Notes under the pieces: generated by a model
Told to the model about the DNA's origin: nothing
What the model saw: the letters and a program-made list of their open reading frames with translations, nothing else
Database searches by the model: none
Position numbers and translations under genes: made by a program
NCBI RefSeq assembly: GCF_004331695.1
Contig: NZ_SJSL01000010.1
Coordinates: forward strand, 61,452 to 125,451
Reading direction: 5' to 3'
Origin: Pedobacter psychroterrae
GTDB lineage: Bacteria > Bacteroidota > Bacteroidia > Sphingobacteriales > Sphingobacteriaceae
Length of the DNA stretch: 64,000 nt
Shown here: in pieces, positions 18,567 to 28,210 of the stretch
Numbering within the stretch: position 1 is the stretch's first letter
Layout: the number at the start of each line of letters is the position of its first letter

Positions 18567-19604
18567 ATGAAGACGAAACTAGTACATACAGGCAAAATTA
18601 TTGATGGACAAGAAGTATTGGGCATTGAACTGACCAATACCAAAGGCACATACGTGAAAATATACAATTACGGGGCCATCATTAATAAATTCATAGTGAC
18701 CAATAAGCATGGAGAAAAGCAGGATATCGTGCTTGGATTTGATGAATTTGATCAATATGTAAGCGAGGAATATCTCTCCGGTTATCCTTATTTTGGTGCG
18801 GCTATAGGCAGATACGCCAACCGCATTAAGAATGGGAAATTTTCTTTGGACGGTAAAGACTATCAGTTATCGCTTAATAATGGAAATGATTTTTTACACG
18901 GAGGGAATAGCGGCTTTGATAAGAAGGTTTGGGAGGTATTATCCACAATTGATCCAACGCTGACATTGCAATATGTGAGTGAAGCAGGAGAGGAGAATTT
19001 TCCAGGCAATTTAACTGTTCAGCTGACATTTAAACTCACTGATGAGGATGAGTTGATCCTTGATTTTAAAGCAACCACAGATGAGGCTACTCCGATCAAC
19101 TTAACGCATCACGGCTATTTTAATTTGTCGCCGGATGGTGGTTCGGTTAAAGATCATGTGCACAGAATGCCTGCGAGTTTTTATTTGCAGCAGGATGACA
19201 ACTATGTAGTGGACGGAACCTTGATCCCAGTGGAAGGTACTATTCATGATTTTCTGGAGGCAAAGCCAATAGGGCGGGATTGGAATCCAGAGGAAGGATA
19301 TGACCAAACTTATGTATTAGATAAAGAATATGGAGAACTTACCCTGGCATCTGAAACCTCTGAAGAAAAAAGCGGCCTCACACTAACTGTATATAGCACA
19401 GAACCTATTGCGCATTTCTATACTGGTAAGTTTGTAAGCGTAAAAAATGGGAAGGGCGGTAAAGATTATCAGGCATTTGACGGATTTTGTGTAGAGACAC
19501 AACATCACCCGAATGCGATCAATATCCCAGGATTTCCGAGTACAGTTTTAAGGCCGGGAGAGACTTATAGTCATACTACCATTTACAAAATAGTACATTC
19601 CTAA
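18567..19604 (+). CDS. galM: Aldose 1-epimerase (mutarotase)
   Basis: 345 residues with the galactose mutarotase pattern: AIGRYANRIKNGKFSLDG, the first active-site His in NDFLHGG, the catalytic His in LTHHGYFNLS and the catalytic Glu in FCVETQHHPNAIN. No export signal is visible, so it should be cytoplasmic. It interconverts the anomers of galactose and glucose. It is divergent from galK, consistent with coordinated galactose metabolism. A second aldose epimerase is encoded at 53.9-55.0 kb. Confidence 0.94.
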   Translation: MKTKLVHTGKIIDGQEVLGIELTNTKGTYVKIYNYGAIINKFIVTNKHGEKQDIVLGFDEFDQYVSEEYLSGYPYFGAAIGRYANRIKNGKFSLDGKDYQLSLNNGNDFLHGGNSGFDKKVWEVLSTIDPTLTLQYVSEAGEENFPGNLTVQLTFKLTDEDELILDFKATTDEATPINLTHHGYFNLSPDGGSVKDHVHRMPASFYLQQDDNYVVDGTLIPVEGTIHDFLEAKPIGRDWNPEEGYDQTYVLDKEYGELTLASETSEEKSGLTLTVYSTEPIAHFYTGKFVSVKNGKGGKDYQAFDGFCVETQHHPNAINIPGFPSTVLRPGETYSHTTIYKIVHS

Positions 19605-19658
19605 CCATTACCTGGCAGAAGAGACTACCGGCAGCCTTTTCAGCGCGGTACTATAATC

Positions 19659-19683
19659 AGATCCTAGGTATAGCCTAGGATCT
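19659..19683. repeat. 10-bp perfect hairpin overlapping the decarboxylase stop codon
   Basis: AGATCCTAGG (19659-19668) and CCTAGGATCT (19674-19683) pair perfectly around the 5-nt loop TATAG. The hairpin includes the stop codon and last codons of the minus-strand decarboxylase gene and lies between convergent genes. There is no T run, so it is not a classical terminator. Confidence 0.55.
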
Positions 19684-21055
19684 TCAGTACCTGTTTACTG
19701 TTTTGTTCTTCTCCGAAAACATCAAAATTGAATGTTTCATCTCTGTTTCGGCGAATGATCACATGCTTGGGACTAGGTAATAAGCAATGGTGTATTCCGC
19801 CATATCCGCTTAGCACTTCCTGGTAGGCACCCGTATTGAAGAAACCCAGGTATTGCACTTTACGGGTCTTAGGCATAAAGACACTGTTCATGTGCGCTTC
19901 CTGATTGTAATAATCCTGACCATCGCAGGTAATGCCGCCTAAGTTGACTCTTTCGTATTCAGCGTCCCAGTTATTGATCGGCAATAAGATATATTTTTGA
20001 TTGAGCGCCCATACATCGGGTAGGTTGGTGATAAATGAACCGTCGAGCATCAGCCACTTCTCCCTGTCATTCTGTTGTTTACGTCCCAATACTTTGTATA
20101 AAATACCAGAAGCTTCTGCTACCGTATATTTACCAAATTCGGTAATGATATCAGGTTCAATTACATCATGCTCTGCACAGATTTCCTTGATCCTTTTTAC
20201 GATCTCATTTACCATGTATTCGTAGTCAAAGTCAAATACCAGTGAATCTTTAAACGGCATACCGCCGCCGATATCAAGCGTATCCAGTTCAGGATTGATC
20301 TTTTTAAATTTGCAATATAGCGTTACATATTTTTCCAGTTCGTTCCAGTAATAGGGTGAATCTGTGATACCTGAATTGATAAAGAAGTGGAGCAGTTTTA
20401 CCCTGAAATTAGGGTTGGCAGAGATCTTATTGTTGTAAAATTCGATTACATCTTCCATACGCACACCTAGTCGGGAGGTATAAAACTGTGAATCCGGCTG
20501 TTCCTCTGCAGCGATACGAATACCCAAATTACATGGTGTATCCATCTCTACCTCGTCATCAAAGAGGTTAAATTCCTCTTTATTGTCCAGTACAGGAATA
20601 ATGTTTTTATAGCCGTCATGCAGCATATCTATAATGTACTGCTTGTACTGATAGGTTTTAAATCCATTACAGATTACTGTGATGTCTTTGGTCAGTGCGC
20701 CTTTTTTTTCTAATGCCTCAATCATCGGCATATCAAAGGCAGAGGAAGTCTCCAGGTGGATGCCGTTTTTAAGCGCTTCTTCCACTATGTGGCGGAAGTG
20801 AGAACTTTTTGTGCAATAGCAATACTTGTAATCTCCCCGGTAGTTGTTCTTAATGATGGCAGTCTGAAACAACAACTTGGCCTGCTGGATCTTTTTACTG
20901 ATCATAGGAAGATAAGTAAAACGCAATGGCGTACCATAGGTTTCAATCATTTCCATAAGATTTAGGTCCTGAAAATACAATTCATCGTCTATGACATCAA
21001 AACCGTCCTGAGGAAAACCAACACTTAGATCAAGAAATTCGGAGTAACTCTGCAT
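19664..21055 (-). CDS. PLP-dependent basic amino-acid decarboxylase (fold III), arginine or ornithine decarboxylase-like
   Basis: 463 residues of the alanine-racemase-fold (type III) decarboxylases. Visible landmarks are a probable PLP Lys in YKYCYCTKSSHF, the LDIGGGMPF glycine loop that binds the PLP phosphate, and DGSFITNLPD and SGYGGIHHCLLP in the C-terminal barrel. Proteins of this length in Bacteroidota are usually called arginine decarboxylase, although the classical SpeA is longer (about 650 residues). The upstream genes encode arginine deiminase-like and citrulline hydrolase-like enzymes, so ornithine is an alternative substrate. Product: agmatine or putrescine for polyamine synthesis. 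It starts with ATG at 21055, 92 nt after the CtlX-like gene. Confidence 0.82.
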   Translation of the reverse strand: MQSYSEFLDLSVGFPQDGFDVIDDELYFQDLNLMEMIETYGTPLRFTYLPMISKKIQQAKLLFQTAIIKNNYRGDYKYCYCTKSSHFRHIVEEALKNGIHLETSSAFDMPMIEALEKKGALTKDITVICNGFKTYQYKQYIIDMLHDGYKNIIPVLDNKEEFNLFDDEVEMDTPCNLGIRIAAEEQPDSQFYTSRLGVRMEDVIEFYNNKISANPNFRVKLLHFFINSGITDSPYYWNELEKYVTLYCKFKKINPELDTLDIGGGMPFKDSLVFDFDYEYMVNEIVKRIKEICAEHDVIEPDIITEFGKYTVAEASGILYKVLGRKQQNDREKWLMLDGSFITNLPDVWALNQKYILLPINNWDAEYERVNLGGITCDGQDYYNQEAHMNSVFMPKTRKVQYLGFFNTGAYQEVLSGYGGIHHCLLPSPKHVIIRRNRDETFNFDVFGEEQNSKQVLKILGYT

Positions 21056-21147
21056 TTATAGTTAATATATTTTTTGCAAAAATGTAATTTTAAATTGAGA
21101 AATGGCAGTTAATATAAATATTTTTAGTGTCATAAATACACTTTGTT

Positions 21148-22059
21148 TTATAGCTCCGGAAGGTGGATTTCCGCAAGCATGCAACGCGCACTTCCACCAC
21201 CGTTTTTTTCTATGGTATATAAAGGTGAATAGATGAGCTGACTATACTTCTCAAGAGTTTTTATCTGCTCTTTATTGAGACATAAATAGGCTTGCTCTGA
21301 CATAATCAACAGCCTTTTTCCGTTTTTGTTTTCAACCTGCAACATATTGCCTGCGAAGCGGTTCATCTGATCCAGGCTAATGGGGATGATTTCCTTGCCG
21401 TTGTCTCTGAGTTGTTTGATTACTTTGCGCTGGTCAGCCGCATCTGGTATTGAATTCAGACAGATTACCGCAAAAAGGTCGCCTATACACATCATCACAT
21501 TTGTATGGTAGATAGGAAAGCCATCAGCGTCCGTCGCATTAAAAGTTACCGATGAATAGCCAGCCCTGGCACAAAAATCTTGCAATATTTTCTCATCTGT
21601 GCGCAAAGACAGGCAGGCATAGGCTATTTTATTGTCGCGGTCCAGCACCAAACTTCCTGTACCTTCCAGATAAATTCCTTTGGCTTCGTAACTGGAAAGG
21701 TCTGTTATGTTGTTTATGATGAAATTGTCTTTTAGTAAATCTAAAATATCACTCCTGCGTTCTGCTCTCCTGTTTTCTGAAAACATGGGGTAGAGGAAAA
21801 CCTGGCCATCGTGATGAAAAGAAACCCAGTTGTTCGGAAAGATAGAATCCGGTGTTTCAGGGCTCAAAGTATCATTGATTACGGTGACATCAACATCATT
21901 CGCTGTCAAAAGGTTTACGAAGTTGTCAAACTCTGTCAGCGCTTTGCGCTGTACATCTTCCTGTTCAGAAGCCTGCTGAAACTTATTGTTGCCTGCAGTT
22001 TGCTCATTAAACTTGAAGTCCACAGGACGTACCATTAAAATATGATTGGTTGTTTGCAT
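21148..22059 (-). CDS. ctlX: CtlX-like citrulline hydrolase (amidinotransferase fold)
   Basis: 303 residues from the ATG at 22059 (MQTTNHILMVRPV), the beginning seen in this family; an ATG at 22074 would overlap the preceding gene by 11 nt. The guanidino-modifying fold is recognisable from SIFPNNWVSFH, YLEGTGSLVLDR, IYHTNVMMCIG and the C-terminal nucleophile Cys in GGGSARCMLAEIHLP. The named family (citrulline utilisation hydrolase) converts citrulline to ornithine, CO2 and ammonia. It directly follows the arginine deiminase-like gene, whose product would be its substrate. Function is by family resemblance and context. Confidence 0.83.
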   Translation of the reverse strand: MQTTNHILMVRPVDFKFNEQTAGNNKFQQASEQEDVQRKALTEFDNFVNLLTANDVDVTVINDTLSPETPDSIFPNNWVSFHHDGQVFLYPMFSENRRAERRSDILDLLKDNFIINNITDLSSYEAKGIYLEGTGSLVLDRDNKIAYACLSLRTDEKILQDFCARAGYSSVTFNATDADGFPIYHTNVMMCIGDLFAVICLNSIPDAADQRKVIKQLRDNGKEIIPISLDQMNRFAGNMLQVENKNGKRLLIMSEQAYLCLNKEQIKTLEKYSQLIYSPLYTIEKNGGGSARCMLAEIHLPEL

Positions 22060-22063
22060 ATGC

Positions 22064-23509
22064 TTACAGTTCATCTCTAAGTAAAGGAAGACTCATACAG
22101 TGAAAACCACCCCGCGCCCTTGATAGTTCGGCAGAAGGCATTAGGATTAAGGTATCTTTAATTTCGTCAGTATTGGCCTTTCCGCTTTCCAGGTCATTTA
22201 TCAGGTCTTTTACCTTCACTACATGAAATCCATGCCGCTTAAATGCTTCTACAGTTTTGTCATTTCTGTCATAACCTAAAACAACGCCTTCTTTTATAGC
22301 CAGGAGGTTACATGAATCAGTCCATTGTTCCCTCGCGTCATATGGAAAAGAGTCGTTTCCGCTATAAATGAACTGTGTTTTTTCTGTGCTGTTCAGTTCA
22401 TTCTGACTAATGTCATCCAGCAATGCCTCTATACTTGAAAAATTCTTAGGGCTTTGAAGGTCGCTTTTGCTGAACTGAATGATCTCTGTTATTTCCTTAT
22501 TATCCGGAGCTACAAGAAACGTGATGGGTTCACCGGCATTCGTTATCTGGTTTTTAGCAATGGAACTCAGTATCACCCATACGTTTCGTTTAACCTGGGT
22601 AAAGACGGTGTCAATGTGCATAAAATCCCGTTTGTTAGGTATTTTCACTACCGTGACTTTTTCTACGACATTATTTTCAAAGAGCAGTTTAATTGCTTCA
22701 TTTGCTCCATAGGCAGACGTTCTTTCGCTGCAGCCTATCAAAACATGGTTGCTGCTCACCATCATGACATCGCCACCCTCAAGCGTGGTCCTGTGGTCTT
22801 CTTCTTCACCCGGTCGCAGGAAATGTTGTGCCGGATCTGGGATTTCGAGTATGTTATCCGCATATTCTTTAAATACCGGATGGTTAAAAAAGATATACCT
22901 CATCAATAGCGTTTCGCGGCTGCGTGCTTTTTTAGCAGGTTTATTCAGCAGTATATGTTTGTTAATGGTAATGCCTACGTCCCTTGTAAATATCAGATTT
23001 GGGATAGGAGCAAAGATCATATGGTCATCATTCAGGCTTCCTGAGATAAATATTTTAGCCAGTTCCTTTGGATCTGTTTCTACCATCTGAAGCTGTAACT
23101 TATAGGTACATCCTTCAATGGCGCTGACTGCAGCAGCAAGTTTTTTTCTGATAGAGGCGTCTTCAAGGATGTCAGAAAGTAGATTTTGTATTTCGATAAC
23201 CGCCAGGGAATTGTGAAATTCAGGATGGTCAGGTTTGAAGAACTTCCTGTCAGACTGCTCATCATCAATCTCTTTCAGTTTGCCGCTGATCTTAGATGGG
23301 TCAAGAAAGTACATCAGCAATTTCACATAATGATCATATTCGTCCCTGCGGATGGTATCCAGGTGTACAATGTCTTCAAAAAGCCAATCCTGTGCTTTAG
23401 ACGGCACCACTTTGCCCAGTCCGCTGTCGGGACTGTGGATGAGTAATTTTCGCAGTCTGCCAATCTCAGTGCTGACGTTTATGGTGAAATTTTGGTTTTG
23501 CTTAGTCAT
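22064..23509 (-). CDS. Arginine deiminase-family protein
   Basis: 481 residues from the ATG at 23509 (MTKQNQNFTINVSTEIGRLRKLLIHSP); an in-frame TTG at 23530 is less likely. Catalytic features of arginine deiminases are present: EGGDVMM, MHIDTVFT with the active-site His, SCNLLAIKEG, and the nucleophile Cys in GGFHCMSLPL near the C-terminus. It should hydrolyse arginine to citrulline and ammonia. It is longer than classical ArcA (about 410 residues), with extra segments in the first half. It is the first gene of a likely operon with the CtlX-like and decarboxylase genes. No ornithine carbamoyltransferase or carbamate kinase is adjacent, so this is not the standard energy-yielding ADI operon. 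Confidence 0.85.
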   Translation of the reverse strand: MTKQNQNFTINVSTEIGRLRKLLIHSPDSGLGKVVPSKAQDWLFEDIVHLDTIRRDEYDHYVKLLMYFLDPSKISGKLKEIDDEQSDRKFFKPDHPEFHNSLAVIEIQNLLSDILEDASIRKKLAAAVSAIEGCTYKLQLQMVETDPKELAKIFISGSLNDDHMIFAPIPNLIFTRDVGITINKHILLNKPAKKARSRETLLMRYIFFNHPVFKEYADNILEIPDPAQHFLRPGEEEDHRTTLEGGDVMMVSSNHVLIGCSERTSAYGANEAIKLLFENNVVEKVTVVKIPNKRDFMHIDTVFTQVKRNVWVILSSIAKNQITNAGEPITFLVAPDNKEITEIIQFSKSDLQSPKNFSSIEALLDDISQNELNSTEKTQFIYSGNDSFPYDAREQWTDSCNLLAIKEGVVLGYDRNDKTVEAFKRHGFHVVKVKDLINDLESGKANTDEIKDTLILMPSAELSRARGGFHCMSLPLLRDEL

Positions 23510-23601
23510 AATAAGTTTGTAGTTAGGCAAAGCTATTTAAATTTGGGTTAGTATCAACATCCGCAGTTCAACCTTTTTTACCATACGGTTCTACTTTTTT
23601 A

Positions 23602-23609
23602 TATCTTTG
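23602..23609 (+). promoter_or_regulatory. -7 promoter box of argS
   Basis: TATCTTTG is a perfect TAnnTTTG match ending only 5 nt before the argS ATG (23615). A TTTA lies about 22 nt upstream. Transcription would start at or next to the start codon, suggesting a leaderless mRNA. Confidence 0.6.
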
Positions 23610-23614
23610 TGACT

Positions 23615-25381
23615 ATGAATTTTATTATCAGCAAAGCACTGCAAGGCATAAAAGAACTCTACAATGAAGAGGTTGCTGAAGGTGTGATCAATATACAGGA
23701 TACGCGCAAAGAATTTGAAGGACAGGTTACGATAGTTGTTTTTCCGATAGTCCGTTTTTCTAAGAAATCACCTGAGCAGACAGCGATTGACCTTGGTAAC
23801 TACCTGGTAGATCAACTGGAAGAAGTTACTGCCTTTAATGTTGTGAAGGGTTTTTTAAATTTAAGTATTGCTGATAGTTACTGGTTGAACCTGTTCAATA
23901 CACAATTATTGCACCCTGACTTTGGAACTTTTAAGCCTAATGGCAAGAAAGTAATGGTAGAGTATTCCTCACCAAATACCAATAAGCCACTGCATCTGGG
24001 CCATGTAAGGAACAACCTGTTGGGTTACTCTGTAGCAGAGCTGCTAAAGGCGGTAGGCTACGAAGTATTTAAGGTAAACCTCGTGAATGACAGGGGTATC
24101 CATATCTGTAAATCCATGCTTGCCTGGCAAAAATGGGGTAATGGCGAAACTCCTGATACTGCTTTCTTAAAAGGGGACCACCTTGTGGGTAAGTATTATG
24201 TGATCTTTGATAAGGAATATAAAAAGGAAATAGAGCTTTTAAAAGCTCAGGGACAAACTGAAGACGAATCCAAGAAAAATGCACCGCTAATACAGGAAGC
24301 GCAAAAAATGCTGCTCGACTGGGAGTCGGGGAATGCTGAAGTACTGGCGCTATGGAGCAGGATGAACGGTTGGGTATACGATGGATTTGAGGTAACCTAT
24401 AAAAACCTGGGCGTAGATTTTGATAAGTATTACTATGAGAGCAATACTTATTTGCTTGGAAAGGGTACGGTAGAAGAAGGACTGGCCAAAGGAGTGTTCT
24501 TTAAAAAACCTGATGGGTCGGTATGGATAGACCTGACTGCCGATGGATTAGACCAAAAATTGGTATTGCGTGCTGATGGCACTTCCGTATATATCACCCA
24601 GGATCTCGGTACGGCCGAAATGAAATATGATGATTTCAAAATGGATGAGTCTATTTATGTGGTAGGCAATGAGCAGGATTACCACTTTAAGGTATTGTTC
24701 CTGATCCTGGAAAAACTAGGTAAGACATGGGCCAAAGGCTTGCACCATTTGTCGTATGGTATGGTAGACCTGCCTAGCGGCAAGATGAAATCCAGAGAGG
24801 GTACGGTTGTGGATGCCGATGACCTGATAGCCGAGATGATAGAAACTGCCAGGCAAAAAACAGAAGTGCTGGGTAAGGTGAATGATTTTGATGAAGAAGA
24901 GAAGGCAAATCTATATTATCATATAGGCCTGGGAGCTTTAAAGTACTTTCTGTTGAAGGTTGAACCGAAAAAACGCTTATTGTTTGATCCTTCAGAATCC
25001 ATCGATTTTCAGGGTAATACAGGGCCATTCATACAGTACACACATGCACGTATTAAGTCGCTCTTAAAAAAGGCAAATTATCATACAGATCAAACAGCGG
25101 TTGCGGTGATTACCCCGACTGAAGTCGACATGATTATGCTGCTTTCCAAATATCCTCAGGAACTTGAAGCTGCAGCAGAGGCTTATAGTCCGGCTACATT
25201 GGCCAATTACCTGTATGAGGTGGCCAAGATCTTCAATAAATTTTATCATGAAGTACCCCCAATTATTAAAGAAGAAGACAGTCAAGTGCAACAAAACAGG
25301 TTAAACCTCTGTGCCTTAGCTGGCAATGTCATCAAATCAGGAATGCGGTTGCTAGGTATAGGCGTACCTGAAAGAATGTAA
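23615..25381 (+). CDS. argS: Arginyl-tRNA synthetase
   Basis: 588 residues from the ATG at 23615; a GTG two codons upstream overlaps the promoter box. The N-terminal tRNA-binding domain is followed by the class I catalytic core with SSPNTNKPLHLGHVRNN (HIGH motif), and the KMSKS-equivalent is KMKSREGT. The C-terminal anticodon-binding helical domain ends at GIGVPERM. It charges tRNA-Arg. Its stop is 2 nt from the stop of the convergent AI-2E transporter gene. The arginine-degrading gene cluster lies divergently upstream, which may be coincidental. Confidence 0.97.
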   Translation: MNFIISKALQGIKELYNEEVAEGVINIQDTRKEFEGQVTIVVFPIVRFSKKSPEQTAIDLGNYLVDQLEEVTAFNVVKGFLNLSIADSYWLNLFNTQLLHPDFGTFKPNGKKVMVEYSSPNTNKPLHLGHVRNNLLGYSVAELLKAVGYEVFKVNLVNDRGIHICKSMLAWQKWGNGETPDTAFLKGDHLVGKYYVIFDKEYKKEIELLKAQGQTEDESKKNAPLIQEAQKMLLDWESGNAEVLALWSRMNGWVYDGFEVTYKNLGVDFDKYYYESNTYLLGKGTVEEGLAKGVFFKKPDGSVWIDLTADGLDQKLVLRADGTSVYITQDLGTAEMKYDDFKMDESIYVVGNEQDYHFKVLFLILEKLGKTWAKGLHHLSYGMVDLPSGKMKSREGTVVDADDLIAEMIETARQKTEVLGKVNDFDEEEKANLYYHIGLGALKYFLLKVEPKKRLLFDPSESIDFQGNTGPFIQYTHARIKSLLKKANYHTDQTAVAVITPTEVDMIMLLSKYPQELEAAAEAYSPATLANYLYEVAKIFNKFYHEVPPIIKEEDSQVQQNRLNLCALAGNVIKSGMRLLGIGVPERM

Positions 25382-25383
25382 TT

Positions 25384-26517
25384 TTAATCTTTTTCTTTAG
25401 TTTTTTCCACACCGGCTTTAGTATTGACAGGTTGCTTTTTCCTGAAATTGGCAAATGTCATCGGGCTTTTTGTTGGTCTTTCATCACCCAGCAAAACTCC
25501 CCATTGTTTAAAGGTCTCTGTTCTGTCAAAGATAACTTTGAGTACGGCTATGATAGGCATGGAGAGAAACATGCCAGATACACCCGCTATGCTTCCACCT
25601 ATGATAACCCCGAGAATGGCAAAAAGGGCATTTATTTTAACCTTAGATCCGACTATCCTAGGCATCAATATATTGTTGTCCAAAAATTGAATTGCCGCAA
25701 TAACACCCAAAACTGTTACAACGGGCCATATTTCAGTCGATGAAGTAAGGGTAAGCAATACACCAATTAAATTGCCTATTAATGCCCCTACATAAGGAAT
25801 CAGATTTAAAATGGCAAAAATAACACCAATCAGCAGGGCGTGCTTAATGCCTATCAATAGTAATATGCCACCCAATAGGATCGTCATATAGCTAACCTGG
25901 ATAAGTAGTCCTACAAGGTAATTTTTTATGATTGCTTCAGTTTCGTATATCGCCTCTTTAACCTTTGGATGGTGGTCAGCTTTAAACCACATAAATATAA
26001 ATCTTAGTAAAATGTCTTTGTAAAAGAGCATTAAGTAAATGTAAATTGGCAGCAGGCCCACAAATACAAAAATTGAACTAAGGGTAACAGCGGCACCGCT
26101 TGCTGCCTTACCAGCCATACCTAGCAGATCATCGCTCTTTTCCTGTATAAATTTAGCTTGTTCATTGGTAGAGATATGGCTGATCTTCCCAATCCAGTCC
26201 TGCAATGCTTTGACGTGGATGCCTACATTCTTTTTGATATCTGGGAAATCCTGTACCAGCATACCCACCTGAGCAGAGAAAAACCATATAATCAGGCCCA
26301 GAAAAACTGCAAGCATTAAGATGGGAACGATAATCGCCGCTACTTCAGGAAATTTAATCTTAACCAGCTTTCTGAATATGGGCAATATCAAAATACTGAT
26401 AAAAAATGCCATGATTATTGGCATGATGATGTCATTTCCTATTACTAAAACGGCTCCTATAAGCACTATCCCAAGCAATTCGATCGACCGTTTAACGGTA
26501 AGAGGCATGTCTGTCAT
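25384..26517 (-). CDS. AI-2E family transporter (putative membrane permease)
   Basis: 377 residues with about eight predicted transmembrane segments, including a pair near residues 12-40, one near 60-80, a central amphipathic periplasmic region (residues 85-140) and a C-terminal bundle. The motifs LIGVIFAILNLIPYVGALIG and DNNILMPRIVGSKVKINAL are characteristic of PF01594 proteins. Members export diverse small molecules or ions (AI-2, Na+/H+ in some), so the substrate is unknown. The C-terminal tail is short and charged. The gene is divergent from mnmE. Confidence 0.88.
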   Translation of the reverse strand: MTDMPLTVKRSIELLGIVLIGAVLVIGNDIIMPIIMAFFISILILPIFRKLVKIKFPEVAAIIVPILMLAVFLGLIIWFFSAQVGMLVQDFPDIKKNVGIHVKALQDWIGKISHISTNEQAKFIQEKSDDLLGMAGKAASGAAVTLSSIFVFVGLLPIYIYLMLFYKDILLRFIFMWFKADHHPKVKEAIYETEAIIKNYLVGLLIQVSYMTILLGGILLLIGIKHALLIGVIFAILNLIPYVGALIGNLIGVLLTLTSSTEIWPVVTVLGVIAAIQFLDNNILMPRIVGSKVKINALFAILGVIIGGSIAGVSGMFLSMPIIAVLKVIFDRTETFKQWGVLLGDERPTKSPMTFANFRKKQPVNTKAGVEKTKEKD

Positions 26518-26571
26518 TGGTAAACTAATTTAGATTTTCAATTAAACACAGTAAGGTATGAAATGTTTGGC

Positions 26572-26579
26572 TAGTTTTG
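26572..26579 (+). promoter_or_regulatory. -7 promoter box of mnmE
   Basis: TAGTTTTG matches TAnnTTTG and ends 5 nt before the mnmE ATG at 26585. No convincing -33 TTTG was seen. It argues that the upstream ATG at 26558 is not used and that the mRNA may be leaderless. Confidence 0.55.
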
Positions 26580-26584
26580 CATAT

Positions 26585-27955
26585 ATGATCACAAACGAAA
26601 CCATAGTAGCACTTTCTACACCTCCGGGAATAGGGGCTATTGGTGTAATCCGCCTTTCGGGAAAGGATGCTATATCCATTACCAATGCTGTTTTTAGTGG
26701 AAAAGACCTGCTGGCTCAGGACTCTCATACCATTCATTTTGGCTTAATTAAGGATGGAGATATTATTGTCGATGAAGTATTGGTGAGTTTGTTCGTAGCG
26801 CCCAAATCATACACCAAGGAAAATGTGGTAGAAATTTCCTGTCATGGCTCCAATTATATCATTCAGCAGATCATTACTTTACTGATCAGGCATGGGGCAT
26901 CGGCAGCCAAGCCAGGAGAATTTACCTTAAGAGCTTTCTTAAATGGGGGTCTAGATTTATCTCAGGCAGAGGCTGTTGCCGATTTGATTTCATCAGATTC
27001 TGCCGCTGCGCATCAGGTAGCAATGAACCAGCTAAGGGGTGGTTTTAGCAATGAACTGGCGGTATTACGTGAGCAACTGATCCATTTTGCATCTATGATA
27101 GAACTGGAACTTGATTTTGCTGAAGAAGATGTAGAATTTGCAAACAGGGATCAGTTGCAGGACCTCATTAACAAGATTACGTTGGTGCTGAACAAGCTGA
27201 TCCGCTCTTTTGAGTTGGGCAACGTAATCAAAGAAGGGATCAATACGGTGATCGCCGGCCGGCCAAATGCCGGTAAGTCTACTTTATTAAATGCACTGCT
27301 AAATGAAGACCGCGCTATTGTTAGCGAGATTGCGGGTACTACCAGAGATACTATTGAAGAGGTATTAAATATCAACGGCATCAATTTTAGGTTGATAGAT
27401 ACAGCAGGGATCAGGGAGGCGACAGATACTATAGAAGCAATTGGGGTGGAAAAAACCATGCAGAAGATTAGTCAATCGGCGTTGCTGGTCTATTTATTTG
27501 ATATCGTAAATACCACTCCTGAAGAGATTTTAGAAGATATTACCCGTTTGCATAAGCCAGGTTTTCCTTTTATTGCGGTGGCAAATAAAATTGACCTTTC
27601 CTTAACCGAGCGTTTACAATCCCTTGATCTGCCAAGTGATGTTCGGTTTATATCCATCTCAGCAAAGGAAAACCAGCATATTGAAGAGTTGAAGGAACTG
27701 CTTTATGACACTGCTGTTGGCGATCAGTTATCTGACAGCCATACCATGGTGACCAATATTCGTCATGTAGAAGCTTTGCAGAGAACGCGCGAGGCGCTGA
27801 ATAGTGTAGCCAATGGGCTGAATAATCCGGTTACTTCCGATTTTCTTGCCATGGACATTAAACAGGCGCTATATTATTTAGGCGAGATCACTGGCCAGGT
27901 AACTACAGATGACCTGCTGGAAAACATTTTTAGTAAGTTTTGTATCGGCAAATAA
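26585..27955 (+). CDS. mnmE: tRNA uridine-5-carboxymethylaminomethyl modification GTPase
   Basis: 456 residues from the ATG at 26585 (MITNETIVALSTPPGIGAI), the conserved MnmE N-terminus; the in-frame ATG at 26558 adds nine unrelated residues. It contains the N-terminal folate-binding domain, the helical domain and an inserted Ras-like G domain with GRPNAGKSTLLNALL, the GTTRDT switch, DTAG and NKID. The C-terminus FSKFCIGK supplies the catalytic Cys. With MnmG it modifies the wobble uridine of several tRNAs. mnmG is not in the window. Confidence 0.97.
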   Translation: MITNETIVALSTPPGIGAIGVIRLSGKDAISITNAVFSGKDLLAQDSHTIHFGLIKDGDIIVDEVLVSLFVAPKSYTKENVVEISCHGSNYIIQQIITLLIRHGASAAKPGEFTLRAFLNGGLDLSQAEAVADLISSDSAAAHQVAMNQLRGGFSNELAVLREQLIHFASMIELELDFAEEDVEFANRDQLQDLINKITLVLNKLIRSFELGNVIKEGINTVIAGRPNAGKSTLLNALLNEDRAIVSEIAGTTRDTIEEVLNINGINFRLIDTAGIREATDTIEAIGVEKTMQKISQSALLVYLFDIVNTTPEEILEDITRLHKPGFPFIAVANKIDLSLTERLQSLDLPSDVRFISISAKENQHIEELKELLYDTAVGDQLSDSHTMVTNIRHVEALQRTREALNSVANGLNNPVTSDFLAMDIKQALYYLGEITGQVTTDDLLENIFSKFCIGK

Positions 27956-28210
27956 GGCCACAAAAATAACGAATAATTACAACAAGTATTTACAGCTAAA
28001 TAGCTTATTATTAATAATTTATATTTAAAATACTTTACCGTTTTCTTGGAATATTGCCAGTCTTTTGCGCATTTTTGTTGCTAATTTAAGCAGATGTTCA
28101 AGACAATTTACAAAGTTTACATTTTTATTTACAATCCAAATTCTCCGAACTGAAATATATCAAAGTAAGTTCGCTGAATCAAAATTTAATAGGATTACGA
28201 ATATACGCTT

